DNA of 64,000 bases, from the NCBI GenBank assembly GCA_009823395.1, contig CM020501.1, positions 18,853,361 through 18,917,360 on the forward strand. Direction: 5' to 3'. How positions within the stretch are numbered: the first letter of the stretch is position 1; each line of letters begins with the position of its first letter. The stretch comes from Thamnaconus septentrionalis. Taxonomy: Eukaryota > Chordata > Actinopteri > Tetraodontiformes > Monacanthidae. Below, one piece after another: positions 32,143 to 45,800 of the stretch. Below the pieces are notes generated by a model. It had not been told where the DNA came from and did no database searches. It saw only the letters and a program-made list of their open reading frames with translations. The translations under genes and the position numbers were made by a program.

Positions 32143-35100
32143 TTATGCAGCCTTCTTCTTCTTTTTTCCTTTTCTGTAGCCTCGACCAAACCAGCCACCC
32201 TGCACAGCCTCCGCTGGCTCCCTGGGTCCCGCCGAGGAGTCCTCCTGGCCGTGTGGGGGCGCTATGACCTCACGAGTGCGACTGTCAATCTCCTCTGGCC
32301 GCAAAGGAGTCGCCAGGCCGAAGATGGGATCATTGGCCCTTGTGACGCATGGGGAGGAAAACTCAGTTCAGATAATGCTGTTATCTCACTCCTTCAGACA
32401 AAGCACACATTTTGGAAAGTTTGAAGGAAAAAAAAAATTCATGAAAATTGCTTTTTGTTCAAATATTGGTTCACAGCGTCACAAATATCCTGCAAATGTG
32501 TTTCTTCCTTTGATTATGCATATTTAAACAAAAGTGAAATACAAAACAAACACCAGAAGCAAGTGTCACAACCCTGACAAATCATTTCACACATCATTTG
32601 GTGTGATCCAAAGCTACACTCTGAAACGTGCATCGACGATGGAAAACACTGTGTTCGTATGTCAGAAGGACTGATATTGAAATGGGACATTCCCAATCCC
32701 AAATATTACTATCTAACATGAATTAAATTTGATTGAAAAGTTTGTATATAATCTTTTCTTTAAGACGAAGAAAGAAAAATGACTGAAGGAATCATCGGAG
32801 CTACTGTGGGAGTATTTTGAATGGACACTGTTGCTCCTCCTGCCTGTGATCCTCACCTCTCATAAACAGGAATCTGAATATTGAGCTCCTCCATCAGGAC
32901 CTTCATGACGTCGTCACACTTGCCGTGAATTTTCAGCACTGCAAGATCATCTTTTGGTGTCCACTAAAAAAAGAAAAAAAAAATCAACAACAACAACAAC
33001 AACAGTCATATCTATTGGTATCTTATGACCTTCTCTTGATGATTTGCTGAAACAAAAACCAGCTTGCACCTGGAGGTTGACGATGTAGAGCTTAGGCCTT
33101 TTGTCTGCTGGTCGGTTCATGCACCAAAGACAAGCGTATTTCTTTAGCACCTAGAAGATCAGGAAGAAGCAGTGTTACCTTATTGGATGCGAAATGCAGA
33201 AGACAACCTACAAGGCCGTTTTTAGGCAGCAGGCGATTTCTTTTCCTACAGGGTCATACACTACATGGGAACCGAGGATAGAAGTATACTATATGTTGTT
33301 ATTTTACATTGTGCACATTATATCTCTGGTTCCAGGTAATAGTTGCATTCAGACCTGAACGTTTTTTTTTTTAATCTAATGTCTCGGAAGCCAACCTTTA
33401 GACTCGAGCCCAAGCAAAGAATAACATCAGCCGCGCTGGCAGCCTCTGCCGCTCCCTTCCAGTTGAGCGGTTGCTCCAGGGTCCCCCGTTCTCCAAAGTG
33501 CACGATGGTGTCCCTGAGTTCGCCGCCACAGTGGCTGCACATGCGACCGGTCCCATGGCGGTGCAGCGACGTTCTCTCGGTCACGTCGAATAATCGCACG
33601 TACTCCCTGAGCGGAGAACAGGACGTACACACCTGGAGGCGGGATTGAAAGGTAGCTCAGCAAATCAATGTCATCACGATTTAACGGCACGTCAGATTTA
33701 ACGGCGAGGACGACCAGCGACTATGAACCAAAGACAAAATAAAAACAGTTTTGCACCTCGATGAACATGTTCCCGTGAAGCTCAGACAGAGCCTGCCGAG
33801 GTAGACCACTGCGCAAGTGAAGGCCGTCACAGTTTTGAGAAACAACCTGTTTCAACTGTACACAGAAAAGAAACACAAGAGTTAGAATTATTTTAAAATC
33901 ATCTACAGTCTAATTTACTCTATTTGGGCACACGTACCAGATTTTCCTTATGCAGCATCTTGATGCACATGTGTGTGAGTGTGGGCTCAGCTTTACTCAG
34001 GTCAGACGAACTGTAACAGGGGAGATAAAGGGTGGATTCCAGCCAATACGATGGGACACAGTGTAAAAATTCCAACACCTGATTCAAAATCTGACCTGAC
34101 TGTCCGTCCCTTCTGCAGTTGTGTCCACACCCCGTTCGGGCCCCTGTAGTCGGGAATAGAAGCTGCCTAGAACAAAAGAGAAAACAGAACACGACACGCT
34201 GGTCATGACACAGTACAAACGAGTACAAACTGGAGCAACTTTGAGTAACACGGTGAAGCACAGCGTACCGTGCTGATTCCAGCTCCGGTGTAAACCACCA
34301 AGTGTTTGGCTTGCTTGACTGCCACAGCAAGTTGCCTGACTTTGCTTTTGAGGTCATCCACGTCATCGTGTACCTGCGGAAAGATGTATACAATATTTAG
34401 CATCAAACAAAATATAATATATTACACAAACAAGTTATACAGATAAAATGTATTCTTTATCATTGGAAATTTTGAGCTGATGTGCAAACATCCGCTTCAA
34501 AAATTAGTTTTATTCTCTCATGTAAAACAAACACAGGGTTTTTACAGCATTTCTGTTAGCGCTAAAGGCAAGAAGCTTAAATGAAGGGTAATTGTGAGTT
34601 TCTGAATGAATTCAGATCATTCACATATGTTTAGCAATATTTACCAAAGAATACCAAAACAAACTTCTTTTTTAAAATAATAATAATAATAAAAAATATA
34701 TTTAAAAAAAAACATTGGGTTAAACCTGAAAATGGAAGAAAATATTCAGACTGATCATTCATCAGTACACCCTGACCGTCAGCCTTAAACAAGACAAGAC
34801 CCGTGTGGCTTTTGTTTATCCACCTTTTAACTCATGTCGGACCTTGCTTGTACAAACCGCAGCATGAAGTGGGAAGAGTACGACCAGTAGTAAATCGCCG
34901 TCAGATTCACCTCCTCCTGCTTCCTCTTCAGCACGTCGGTTCGAACTTGTCTCTTGCAGAGCTCCTCCACAGTTTCTCTGTGCAGCAGCAACACGGCAGC
35001 CTCCTCCTCCGACCTCTCGGTCTCCGGTTTTTTCAGGGCCCGTCTAACCTTCGGGTGCGTGACACAAAAGCACAAATTAAGGCCAAACGTCCGTTAAAGG

Positions 35101-35299
35101 CAGAGCTACGAGAGCTTCCTTCACCCGGCTAGCTTGGTGCTGCTGGCTAACTGGGGGGAAATAAAGACTACAAACGAGATGTTGCTCGTCTTACCAGTCT
35201 AAATATGTTCCTCTCGCTTTCTCGTTGCAATATTTTAGCCTTTTGCAGCGCCTTTCTTTCAGTCCGCGGCGAAAGGCTACTGTCTGCTGCTTCTGCCAT
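32143..35299 (-). CDS. sirt7: NAD-dependent protein deacylase sirtuin-7
   Basis: Ten exons join in frame to 403 aa: 35195-35299, 34911-35048, 34269-34373, 34096-34166, 33938-34010, 33757-33855, 33396-33632, 33070-33150, 32857-32963, 32143-32338. It removes acyl groups from histone and ribosomal-gene chromatin targets using NAD and acts mainly in the nucleolus. Visible motifs are GAGIST (111-116) for NAD, QNCDGLH (171-177), catalytic H191 in ELHGNM, the zinc cysteines C199, C202, C229 and C232, and CLGSSL. The first 80 residues are a basic, charged helix, and the last residues, [17 protein letters not shown], form the basic tail typical of SIRT7. Length equals the human protein (400 aa). The start is the first ATG and aligns with the human N-terminus (MAxxxLSxxERKA). 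Confidence 0.97.
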
Positions 35300-35515
35300 C
35301 CTGTTCTACATGAAATGGACCGGAGCCAGCGAACCAAAACAGCAGCGCTTTAAGCTCCAGTTTCCCAACACAAGCCGGAGCGGAAGTTCAAAGCGGGTGG
35401 ATGAGCATTGAGGGCCTCCTAACAGCGCCCTCTGCTGCGGGGAGACGGACACGCGTTAAACGTGGTTTCAAGCTTGTAGCGACAACAGAGAAACGTGCAA
35501 CGTGGGAAAAATACA
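35300..35515. promoter_or_regulatory. Short intergenic gap carrying the sirt7 promoter
   Basis: Only about 200 bp separate the sirt7 start codon from the probable ccp110 poly(A) signal. The gap contains an ETS-like AGCGGAAGTT at about 35378-35387 and no TATA box. The sirt7 promoter must lie in or close to this stretch. Confidence 0.5.
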
Positions 35516-35521
35516 TTTATT
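35516..35521 (-). terminator. ccp110: Likely ccp110 polyadenylation signal
   Basis: The minus strand reads AATAAA about 880 nt past the ccp110 stop. The next gene's start codon is about 215 bp further on, so transcription of ccp110 has to end in this gap. Confidence 0.5.
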
Positions 35522-36398
35522 AACAACCATATTCAAATAAATAACAAAGGGCAGGTCCAAACACACAATCAAACAGGTGTAAAACATAATGCAAAACTTT
35601 ACAGGCATTTTTGGCTGACAAATACCAAGGAAACACTAAGGTATCTGTCACTTGATTAAAAGTGTTGCAGAATAAGCACACAAACCTGGAAACACACAAT
35701 TGTAATATAGAAGGCAACAAAACAGATTCAAAGTTGGATATTCTGAAAAACAAAGAAGATTGGAAAAATTATTTATTTCCTTGAAGGCATTGTGACCAAC
35801 TCTCAGTGTAAAAGCAGACGTGAGGAAAAACTCTTTGAATTGGTTTTGCATTTCAGTCTGCAGGCCCTGCTGGAGCAGTGAAAGCTGCCTCTTCTCTGCT
35901 GCTGACTCGGTGGTTTTTTTATTTAATCTTGCCCCAAACTCCCACTGTAAGATTTGTATAATGACAGGGACATTTTTAGTGTTATTTATTATTCATGTGC
36001 TCTCTGTCTCTTCTGAGCGATGCGTCTGGGTACAAGTGCACAAAAGTTTTAAAGGGTTTGATGAAGAGGGAGTGTTTCATTTTTTCTTCTTGCCAAGTCA
36101 ACATATTTCTCATCTTGAGGAGCACAACAAAAAAAAAAAAAGGGAAGCTGGAAGTAGACTGGATGGAGCAGCGGCAGTCCATCCCCCCCTGGGCATTCAC
36201 ACACAATGTATGAGCACTCTGATGACCCGCACTCCAATTTCGGCGCAGGGCGTAAAAAATTTACGGCGCGGCAAATGTGGAGGGAGCACAGGTTGAGTTA
36301 TTACTCTGGATTTTTTGGTACATTTAGTTATACAATATTCATTATAATCGCTAGAGCCCTTATTAGGGAGTCCACACTGGGGCCAATTAGAGGGAGTG

Positions 36399-36775
36399 TC
36401 ATCGGGGTCTGGAGGAGTAAGTGCTCTTAGGGACCCTCTGAGGATCGGCTTTCAAGCGTCCTCCTTTGGTTTGTTGCGGCTCCTGGGCCGAGGATCCGGC
36501 GCCGCGGTCGCCCCTCGCCACCGCTCCCCGGTGCCTCCCTGCAGCCTTCTTCTGCAGCCTGGAGGGAGGAAGACACACTTTTCTTAAAAAGGGAAGGCGC
36601 GCTAAGAATGCTTACAGTGTCAAATTTAATAAAGTTAAAGATTAAGTTGAAGTTGAAGATCAAGTGTGCGTGCTCTATAGCTCACATCCTTTCCTTCTTC
36701 CGTTCCAGAGATTTTTGCGTCGCCGCCGACAGAGAACTCTTCCGTCTGGGTTGTCCACTCTGCACACACACACGC

Positions 36776-36867
<92 letters not shown>

Positions 36868-39800
36868 CAGTCTCTGCAGTCACTTTTTCTAGTGCGCTGG
36901 AAAGGTGTGTGAAAAAACAACACTAGAGTTAATCAAAAGGCAGCATGGTCGACTTTCCGAGCTTTTGGCTGTAAAACGTGCTGTTATCACTGCCATTTCA
37001 AGGCAACACATTGCACATGAGCACCTGGAAGCTCCGCACTTTAAATTGGTGCATTTTAAATTACTGTATTTCACCGTGTACTCTGAATTTCGTTGTCCTG
37101 AAAGTACATTGACAAGTACAAGTACAATAAAAGCTGGCAATTGAATTGAATTTAACTGAATTGTATTGACCCGGGCCTGTGACCTTTCTGTGTGGAGTTT
37201 GCATGTTCTCCCCGTGTCTGCGTGGGTTCTCTCCGGGTTCTCCGGCTTCCTCCCACAGTCCAAAAACATGCATGTGAGGTCAATTGAATATTCTAAATTG
37301 TCCGTAGGTGTGCATGTGAGTGTGAATGGTTGTTTGTTTCTATGTGGCCCTGCGATGAACTGGCGACTTGTCCAGGGTGTCACCCTGCCTTTCGCCTAAG
37401 ACAGCTGGGATAGGCTCCAGCAGACCCCGTGACCCTGAATTGGAATAGCTATAGAAGATGAATGAATGAATGGATTCATTCATTGAATGAATTGTATTCA
37501 TTCATTCATTCATCTTCTATTCATTCATTGAATGAATTGTATTCATTCATTCATTCATCTTCTGAATTGGAATAAGCGGGCATAGAAGATGAATGAATGA
37601 ATGAATGAATGAATTGTATTGAATAGATTTCAATTCAATTCAGACTGCTGAGTATTCTGGACACTTGAAATTACACCAGCACAAAGGACACAAGTTGTAT
37701 TTTCTTATTGTGTTTTTTATGCTTGTGTCTACGGCCCCCACATTGTGTTGACATTTGTTGAATTTGGTTTGTCCTCAGTAAAAAAAAAGCCAAGATAGAT
37801 GAAACAGATTAGAAATGTCTCCCAGAGGGCCTGCATTGACTTGGCGGTGAGAAGGGAAGGGGTGAAATTTTTTAGTATCCGTCCTATTAAACGCTAAATC
37901 GAAGCTCCTGTATTTTCCGACGACGCAGGGATTCGTGCAAAGGTCACCTGTCGCCTCAGCTCCTTCTCACGGGCCGCCTCTCGGTCCCAGCCGATGAACA
38001 GCATCCTCTCGGAGGTGGACAGGCCGAAGAAGATGTCGCTGACCTCGTAGCGTGCAGCGCGCAGCTGCAGGAGGAGGAGGAGCGGGGAGGGGGGTGACGG
38101 AGGAGATAAGAGACTTTAAATAACTGCAGCAGTATGTGTGTGTGTGTCTCCTGACAAAAAGAAAAAAAAAAAAGAAAACAGGAGGAGCCCCTATCAAGGA
38201 AGGAGAGATTGTCAACAGGCAATTCAATTGCGTGTTTGTTTGCGCAGACCTGCAGAGCGACTCTCTCCTGCAGCAGAACGTCCTGCCGGCTGCCAGGGTT
38301 CAGCGTCTGCAGGAGCTGCTGCGTGTCCTGCCAACACACAATGTACACTAACCTCAGAGCAAGCATGGGCAAACTAAGGCCCGGGGGCCATATGCGGCCC
38401 AGTCAAAAAGTTTGCCCAGGGACTAGATCTTATATAAAGACAATGCATGAATGATGTGTAACTTATCATGGACAGTGAAAAAAGCTGCAAAGTTTCTGCT
38501 TTTGCAACTCAGCTTTGCGAATAAAAAGACACTGGAGAAAAAAAAAAATCAGTTTAGTGCCACTTGACACAGACACCTCCGTCTCTACTCACCCGGACGG
38601 TGCGCACAAGCTGCGCCACGCGCTCCGACCTCAGCAACCTTCGCGTTAGGAAGCCTTTGACGGCTGCCAGCAGCAGGGGGCGGTAGCGCTCCGACAGCTC
38701 AGGCGACGGCTGAGAGAGTGAAGGGAGGGAGGAGGAGAGAGGAGAGGAGAGGAAGGGGGACAAAGTAGGAGAAAGAGAGAGGGGGGGTGAATAATGAGGA
38801 CCAAAGGGGGCGAGAGAGGAGAATGCTAATTCCATCAATGACAACCAATTAATTTCCCCACGCAAAGAATCTCAAGGTCCTTTTTTTCCCCCCCAGCTGG
38901 CATCTGTTTAGCGCGTCAACACAAGCAGACAAGTGGCTCATCATTACAGCCGGTCATAATAAGCTGTATTATAATAATAGCAATAATAATAACAATAACA
39001 ATAAGCGGCTGGTGAGCTTTTGACTCACTTGTTGATTCAATCGCCGTTGCGTCAAAAGGATGCACGTGTGGGGGGGAGACGGCGAGCTGCCGAGCTAAAA
39101 ACAGAGTCAGGAAGCCGCGGAAACAAAATAAATAGATCGATAGATAATAGGGCTGTCAGTCGATTCAAAATTTTACTTGTGATTAATCGCAAATTAATTG
39201 CAAATTTTTTACTCTGCTCTATATGTAACTTAACAAGATATTTTTTGTGTTTGTTATACTCACGGAAAAATTGGACTGGACAGTAATAATTCCTTTGTGG
39301 AAATATTCTATTTCTATTTTCATTGGAACATTACAAATCGATTGCATACTTATACTGTCCAGATACTCTCCGGAAAAAAAAAACAACCTCATACCATGAG
39401 ATATTCTCAAGCCATGAACACGTTTGTCAATCGCAGTACTTTATTTTTAAAAAAATTAACCGGATTGTCTCGTGTTTGTTTGGGTCACTTCCTGTCCAGC
39501 TTGACGCGGATCGCTCGCAGCTGGCGTACAAAAAAAGCTTTTTGCGGCGTTTCCTCAGCCGGTGTGAACCAGGCGTGAGAAAAAAATTTGTGCCGTTAAA
39601 AGGAGTTTGAGTTAACGCCTTATTAACGCGTTAACTTCCACAGCCCTCATAAATAAATAAGACACGGCGGTGGGCGGCGTGTTGGCGGTGCCTGTTTCAA
39701 GCTACCGCTGGCTGATCCGCTGATGCATGACCACCTTGCGGCCACACAGTGAGAGAGAGAGAGAGAGAGAGAGAGTGTGTGTGCATGTGTGTGTGTGTGT

Positions 39801-42800
39801 GTGAGGGGGTAAGGGGAGGGGGCTGTCTTTCATTGCACTGCTGCTGACACGGATGAACAAATGTGATTCTGCCATACCTGAGCAGCGGTGGTGGCGGTGG
39901 CAGCAGAGGTCAGAGTGTCCCCGAGACGTGAGGGCGACACGGAGGACGGAGAGGTGAAGCTCTGGAGGAGTCGGTAGCGAGCGGCCAGAGCCTGACAGAG
40001 AGAGAGAAAGGAGAGAGAGAGAGAGGGAGAGGGAGAGGGAGAGAGTTGGGGGGATGTTGAGGGTTGAATGGGAGAGGACAGCAAATGAGGCAGGAGGAAG
40101 AAATTAATTGAGGGTGGAGAGGAAGAGGCAGGTGTGGGTGGGGTGTGGGGGGTGATGGCAGCGGAGTGAGGTGAGGGACGACGGAGAAAAATGACGATGG
40201 TCCGAGACGTGGGAGCAGGCCACACAGAGGGGGGGGGGCCATTAGTGGTGGCACCCGGCGGGACGATTGGGCACTTAAACCACAGACGCTCATGAATTAA
40301 ACAAATTATCCTTTCCTTTTCTGTGTCAGCCCCCCCTTCCCCACTCCCACACCCACCCACCCACCCTGTCTCCAACCCTCTGACACAGTTCATCCCACAC
40401 ACACGCGCACGCACACACACACGCTCGCTCTCTCTTGCTCTCGTCATATCGATGATAACAAAAAAAGACGGGGGTGGGGAGGGGGTTGAAAAGACCCCCC
40501 CCCCTTCTTTTTTTTTCATTAAACGGCTTATGTTAATTATATCGTTGTTAGGGATACATAAATTAAACAGAGACTTGTGATTAATGGGGTGGGAAGAGCG
40601 GCCAAGAACAAATACAGACACAAGCTGAAAAAAAAAAGAAAAAAGAAGAGAGCTCGCAGAACTGGGCTGCCAGAGAACAGCAGGCGTCCTTCAAGACCGC
40701 ACCGTGCACGTGCGCACGCACGCGCGTGACAGAAACTGGGCGAGCGCGCCAGGCCGCCTCTCAGGGATGTGATGAAACATTTATGGTAGAATCCCACTGT
40801 GCTCTCTCTCTCTCTCTCTCCCCCTCTCCTTTTTTCTTTTCTTTTTTAACTCTGGGGAGAGTCTGAAGGTCTCTTGTAATGAGGGGACGTCTGTAGTCTG
40901 CCCACGACGACCGGGTCCCCAGAAACAGCCACACTGATCGGGGAGGTCGGGCACATGGCCAGAGGATGAAAGTCTGGACAGAAAGTCTGAAAGCTTCATT
41001 AAAACGTCGACGTTTCTCCAAAGCGAGTGGGCGGAGTCGGGACGGCAGTGTGGTTTTTTTTGGTTTTTTTTGCTTGGACGCAGTCTGTCGGAGGCTCGTG
41101 ACGCTAATCGGAAGTCTGGGCCACCGACTGGCCGAGTGCACGGCCGGTGTCTCCCTGCCAATGACGATGCCACATGCATTAAATCTGTGCAAACGCTTGC
41201 GGATTCTGGTGTCTTAAGAGCTGCTGAGCCTCGGCCGCTGCTGTTCGCAGAGCAATGGCTCGTTTTTCGGATCTCAGCATAGAACTCGTGGATTGAAGGA
41301 CAAAAGCTGAGAAAATTCTTACAATTAATTATTGATCCGTCAATTTTCTGGCACATTTCTGTTGATCGGTGGGTAAAATGTTTTTTTTTAAAAGACAAAC
41401 AACAAAAGTCTGAAGAAACTATGATTTAAAAAATGCCCCCGTGTCAAAATATAATACAAGGACTACTACTTTAATTAAAAATTGACTTTATCTACATTTG
41501 GACCTTAAAGTAGAATCTACTAAGTGGTTTTAGTGCCTGCTGATTTAATAAAAGATTATTGACCAGGTAGACAGCAGCAAGTGAAGTTTAATATTCTTAC
41601 GTCCTAAAGTCTGCTTTGGATCAATGCAGAAAGTATAAAACTTGATGCTACAATCCCACATAAATTAAAACTACACCAGTGCAGTCAAATGAGTCGGAGC
41701 ATGTTTCCTCCTCTACTTTGACTGACGCTGTCAATCATATTTGCTGTGCCGTCTCAAGTGCAGGACAAATGGAAAAGCAGCAGGGTTTGCAGGAATATAC
41801 TTTAAAATAGACGGGTAGAAATGAGTTGAAATGTCCGCAGTCTGTTTTAAAAATAAAGATTTATACATCTGGTGTGAGGGAGGCATTAGCACATGGCAAG
41901 TGAACTGTTTCCCAGTCAGACTGCCCATGCTGGTGATGATGCTGATGGTGGTACCTGCAGCAGCTCCTCCTGCTGTCTCCTGTGATCGTCTCTCAGGGCT
42001 CTGATCTGAGCGGCGTGAGCTTGCGTCAGCGTTTCCTGCTTGTCCCCACGGCCGGCGGCTTCCTGCCGCGGCGCTGCACCTGCGGGGAGATGAATTACAT
42101 GGTGTGCGGGTGCGCAGGGAATTTAAAAAAGAAAATGAGCTGAGGGTCGGATGGAGTTCTGTGTGTTCTATTTCTAAGGACAAACACCCACGTTATGCTA
42201 AACTGAATTTATGAATGCAATAAAATGTGTTTTCAGTTGGTCACGCTGGGGACACGTTTTCACGATTCCCAGAACATGTCTTAATGGGAAAAGTTTCCCA
42301 TTGTGATGTCACAAAGGGATTAGACAAATCCTCCTGAGGTTAGTGCCAGCAGCCTCGGTCAGGTGTTGGCTTTTCACTCTGAAATCGGCCTCGTTATTCT
42401 TGCCTTGCAAGGCTGGCAGAAAACCAAAACTCAATATTTTTCTGTAGGGAAGCTGTAAACAGAGGGCTAAACGTGTTGTTTTCTGAAAGACTTAACTGTA
42501 GAGTTTTTATGACAATGCAATGAAGTCGAGGGTGAAAAGCAAAATAGCTTAAATCTAAGACACAATACTGGATTTCAGACTTTGAGTAAGTATTGATTTT
42601 CGATACAATTTTCGATACTAGCAACCACGGAAGTTTCGTCAGGGGAGAGGGGGGGCACGAGTATTGATATTTCGATACTACAGAAGTCTTATTGAATTGT
42701 TTTTAGTTTCTAATATCGATTTTTAATCGATATATCGATATTTTTTGACAACACTAGCGTGCTATATTTCTATTGCATGTATATTCCTATGTTTGTATGC

Positions 42801-45800
42801 TGTATTTCTATTGCATTTACTGTACATTTCTAATTTTTTCTTTCTATGTGAAAGCCAAGAGTTATTTACAAAATGTTGTTTTTCTTGCACAATGACAATA
42901 AAAGATCTTGAATCTTGATGAGAAAACTCTTGATTGAGGTTCAGAGTGTGTTGTGGTTCCAAGTCTCACCGTCAGTGCGGCAGCCGTCCACTCTGCCGTC
43001 GCTGCCCCCCGTCGTCTCCCCCGCCACTTGCATCAACAGTCTTCGCTTGACCTTGGACACGCCCCCCTGACCGTCGGCCCCGCTCTCTGGGGTCAGGCCG
43101 CTCTCCGGACCACGGTGGGCGCCGGCAGAGGCCTCGTGCAGCCACAGGTCCGACGGCGACTCCACCTCATACGACCGGTTGAGGCCGCCGCGGCCTCCCG
43201 CCGTCGACTCGCTCTTGCCCTCTGCTGGAAGGTCGCCGCAACCTGACATCGCCGGGAGGTGACACCGAGCGCCACCACCTTCAGATGGAGGAACCCGGAG
43301 AACTTGAGGAATCTGAAGGCGTTGAGTTTCTCCGAGGAGACTTCTGGCTGTGGGCTGCTGCGCTCCACTCCCTGCGTCTGTTCGGCCTTTGTTATGAATA
43401 TTATGTGTTGTTTTCTCCTTTGCCCTCTGGGCGGCGATGCTTTTGACCAGCCTGAGCTCACTCACGTCGACGGCCTCGGCTGCTTGGACCTCGGCGTGTG
43501 GATGATTGTCTGTGTCACCGACGCCTGACTCAGCTCCTGTGTCTCCCAGTGACGTCCTCCTGAGCTCTTCTGGAAACCTTCCCAAGCTGTTGCTGCTGCT
43601 GCTACCAGGATGACCTCCTGCTTCGTCCTGCTGACAGTCAGTGAGTTTCTCAAGAGGCTGACGTCCCTGCGGATCGCTTAGCACTTCCTCTGAGTGGCCG
43701 CTGCCTTCAGAAACAAACTCATTTTGGCTTTGCTGGCCCAGGTTTCCTGCCAGCGTCGACTCCAGATCAGAGATCATTGCTTTCAGGCCCGAGAGGTTTA
43801 ACTCCAGCTGATCGATGTGCAGGGAACTGGTGGCTAAAAGAGGAGAGGCGGCCTGCTCCACGTCCACCTCTGCGGCTTTGTGGTCGCCATTCAGGAAGGT
43901 GACCTGCGTGTGCGTCGTGTCGGCTGGGAAGGTGCTCCTGAAGCACACGGGGCTCCTGCTGACACTCGGGACTGGGATTGTGTTGAATTTCCCGCCTCTG
44001 TAAAAAGCGGTGGGAGAGTTGATCAAGTGTAACGCTCTCTGTACAGGTGAGCTTGCAGGCAGCAGGGACGTCTTCTGTGTGGAGGCACTTGTGACTTTAG
44101 TGTCTACATCTGGTGAAACACTGACCTTGCTACTTTCAAAAGTTGTTCCCACTCTGCCACTATTACTACTCTCATCTCTTCCCGAATGAGTGCTTTCTGA
44201 ATTCAAGTTTGTCTTTTCCCAAAAGAATTTAGGCGCAATCTTCCTCTGATGTGGCAGCGTTTTTTCTGCGCCTCGATTCTCTTTGGGCCTCTTCCCCACG
44301 GAAGTCTCGGCGCTCTTTGGAAGAAACTCATCATTCTCCTTGTCGGAGAGACTCGGCTCCTCCGTCCTCGTCCTTGCCTCAGCTTGGGTCCTCTCCTGGA
44401 TTTTCGCGTTCTTGGCTTGGTTCCTGAGCATCCGCTGGTGCCGCCGGCACTCCTGAGATCTCTTCAGGAGGGCCTGGAGGCTCGGTCGATAAGGATGCAC
44501 AGATGGCTCACCTTCATCCGCGTGGCCGTCTGCTGGCTCCGTGGGTTCGTGCTGAACGGACGACTCTGCAGATGAGTGGTGACAGATGCTCTGCGCGTGC
44601 GACGACTCGGGACTGTCTGACAAAACGCTGTTTACGTCCAAACTGTTATCCTTGTCGTGGTCGATCAGCGTAGAAACCGAGAGGTAATCTTCACTCTCTG
44701 CGCTCTCGTCGCGTCGGCGCTCGCACGTAATTGAATTGTGCTGCTGGGGAGAGCAACTGATGTCTCTTACGACTAAAATGTCTCGACAGCAGGGAGACTC
44801 CAACCCACTTTTTTCCAATTCTTCCCCATCTATTGGCGGATGGCTAATAATATCCGGCATCTTGGCGATTGTGTTTGAAGTGTTGAGAAGGAAAAAGCCG
44901 TTCCCCACGTCACAGGCACCTTCGGAGGAGCCAAAGGCCCGGCGCTCCTTCCCTGTGTCGACCCCTTCAGAGACACTGGTGGTGCTTCCCACATTCTCAC
45001 AGGTCAGGTACCCCGAGGACGCCGACTGGTGGTGGCTCACACCGCTGATGAACATTGGCTGTGACTCTTGCTGGCTAGTAAGGCATCTGTCCCGGTTGTT
45101 CAGCTGAGGCGTCACATCGGAAGAGAGAAAGGCACTGTACGCAGTCGAAGTCAGCGGACAAACAAAAGCGCCGTTGTTTTGGCTGCTGCACGGCGACGAG
45201 GAGAGCAGCAGGCCGTGCTTTGATCTGGCAAAGCAACTGCTGTGCAACGCATATCCAACGCCGCCTTTGTGGGGAAATGTGACATTTGCGGGCGTCTCCG
45301 GCTCCTGGAGCACTTCCTCCAGTGTTGGAGTGCTTCGTACCTGCAAAAAATAAAGGCATTATTTATTCAGTTAGAATGAAGTGGTGTATTACTGAAGAAT
45401 TAAATGAAAAAGAAAAAAATCTGATGGCTGTTAATTTCCAACACTTGTTAACAAATGTAAAACATAACACAGCCTAAATGACATAAAAGCCGCTGTTGAA
45501 GCGGAATCGACAGCTCTCGTGTCCTGTCTGTAATTACCTGTACGCTTGCTAGGATGTTTTGAACGTGGGCCATTTTGCTCTCAAACTTCAGCTTCCTGTG
45601 GGCAGCAGCGTTCTGAGCAGCATCTCTGTGTTGCTGCATCTCCTCCCTCCTTGCCCCGGAGAGCTCATCAGGGAGCAGACATTGAGAGGTCACACGCATT
45701 CACGCCTCGAATGAGCATTTTCACCAAAAGTTGAGTTGAGTCTTTTGCTCTTTCACATGCACTTTCAGGGTTCATTCGTAATCCGAAGAGCCTTTAGTTA

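Noticed and set aside
35820..36296. 158-residue open frame on the plus strand
   Set aside because: It runs antisense through the ccp110 3' UTR, with no family resemblance and codon use like non-coding DNA.
39830..40621. 263-residue open frame on the minus strand
   Set aside because: Only the 38 residues of ccp110 exon 5 inside it are real; the rest is intron, Pro/Ser-rich from CCTCTCC sequence.
40781..41398. 205-residue open frame on the minus strand
   Set aside because: It lies in ccp110 intron 4, has no splice-consistent phase with the neighbours and no recognisable motif.
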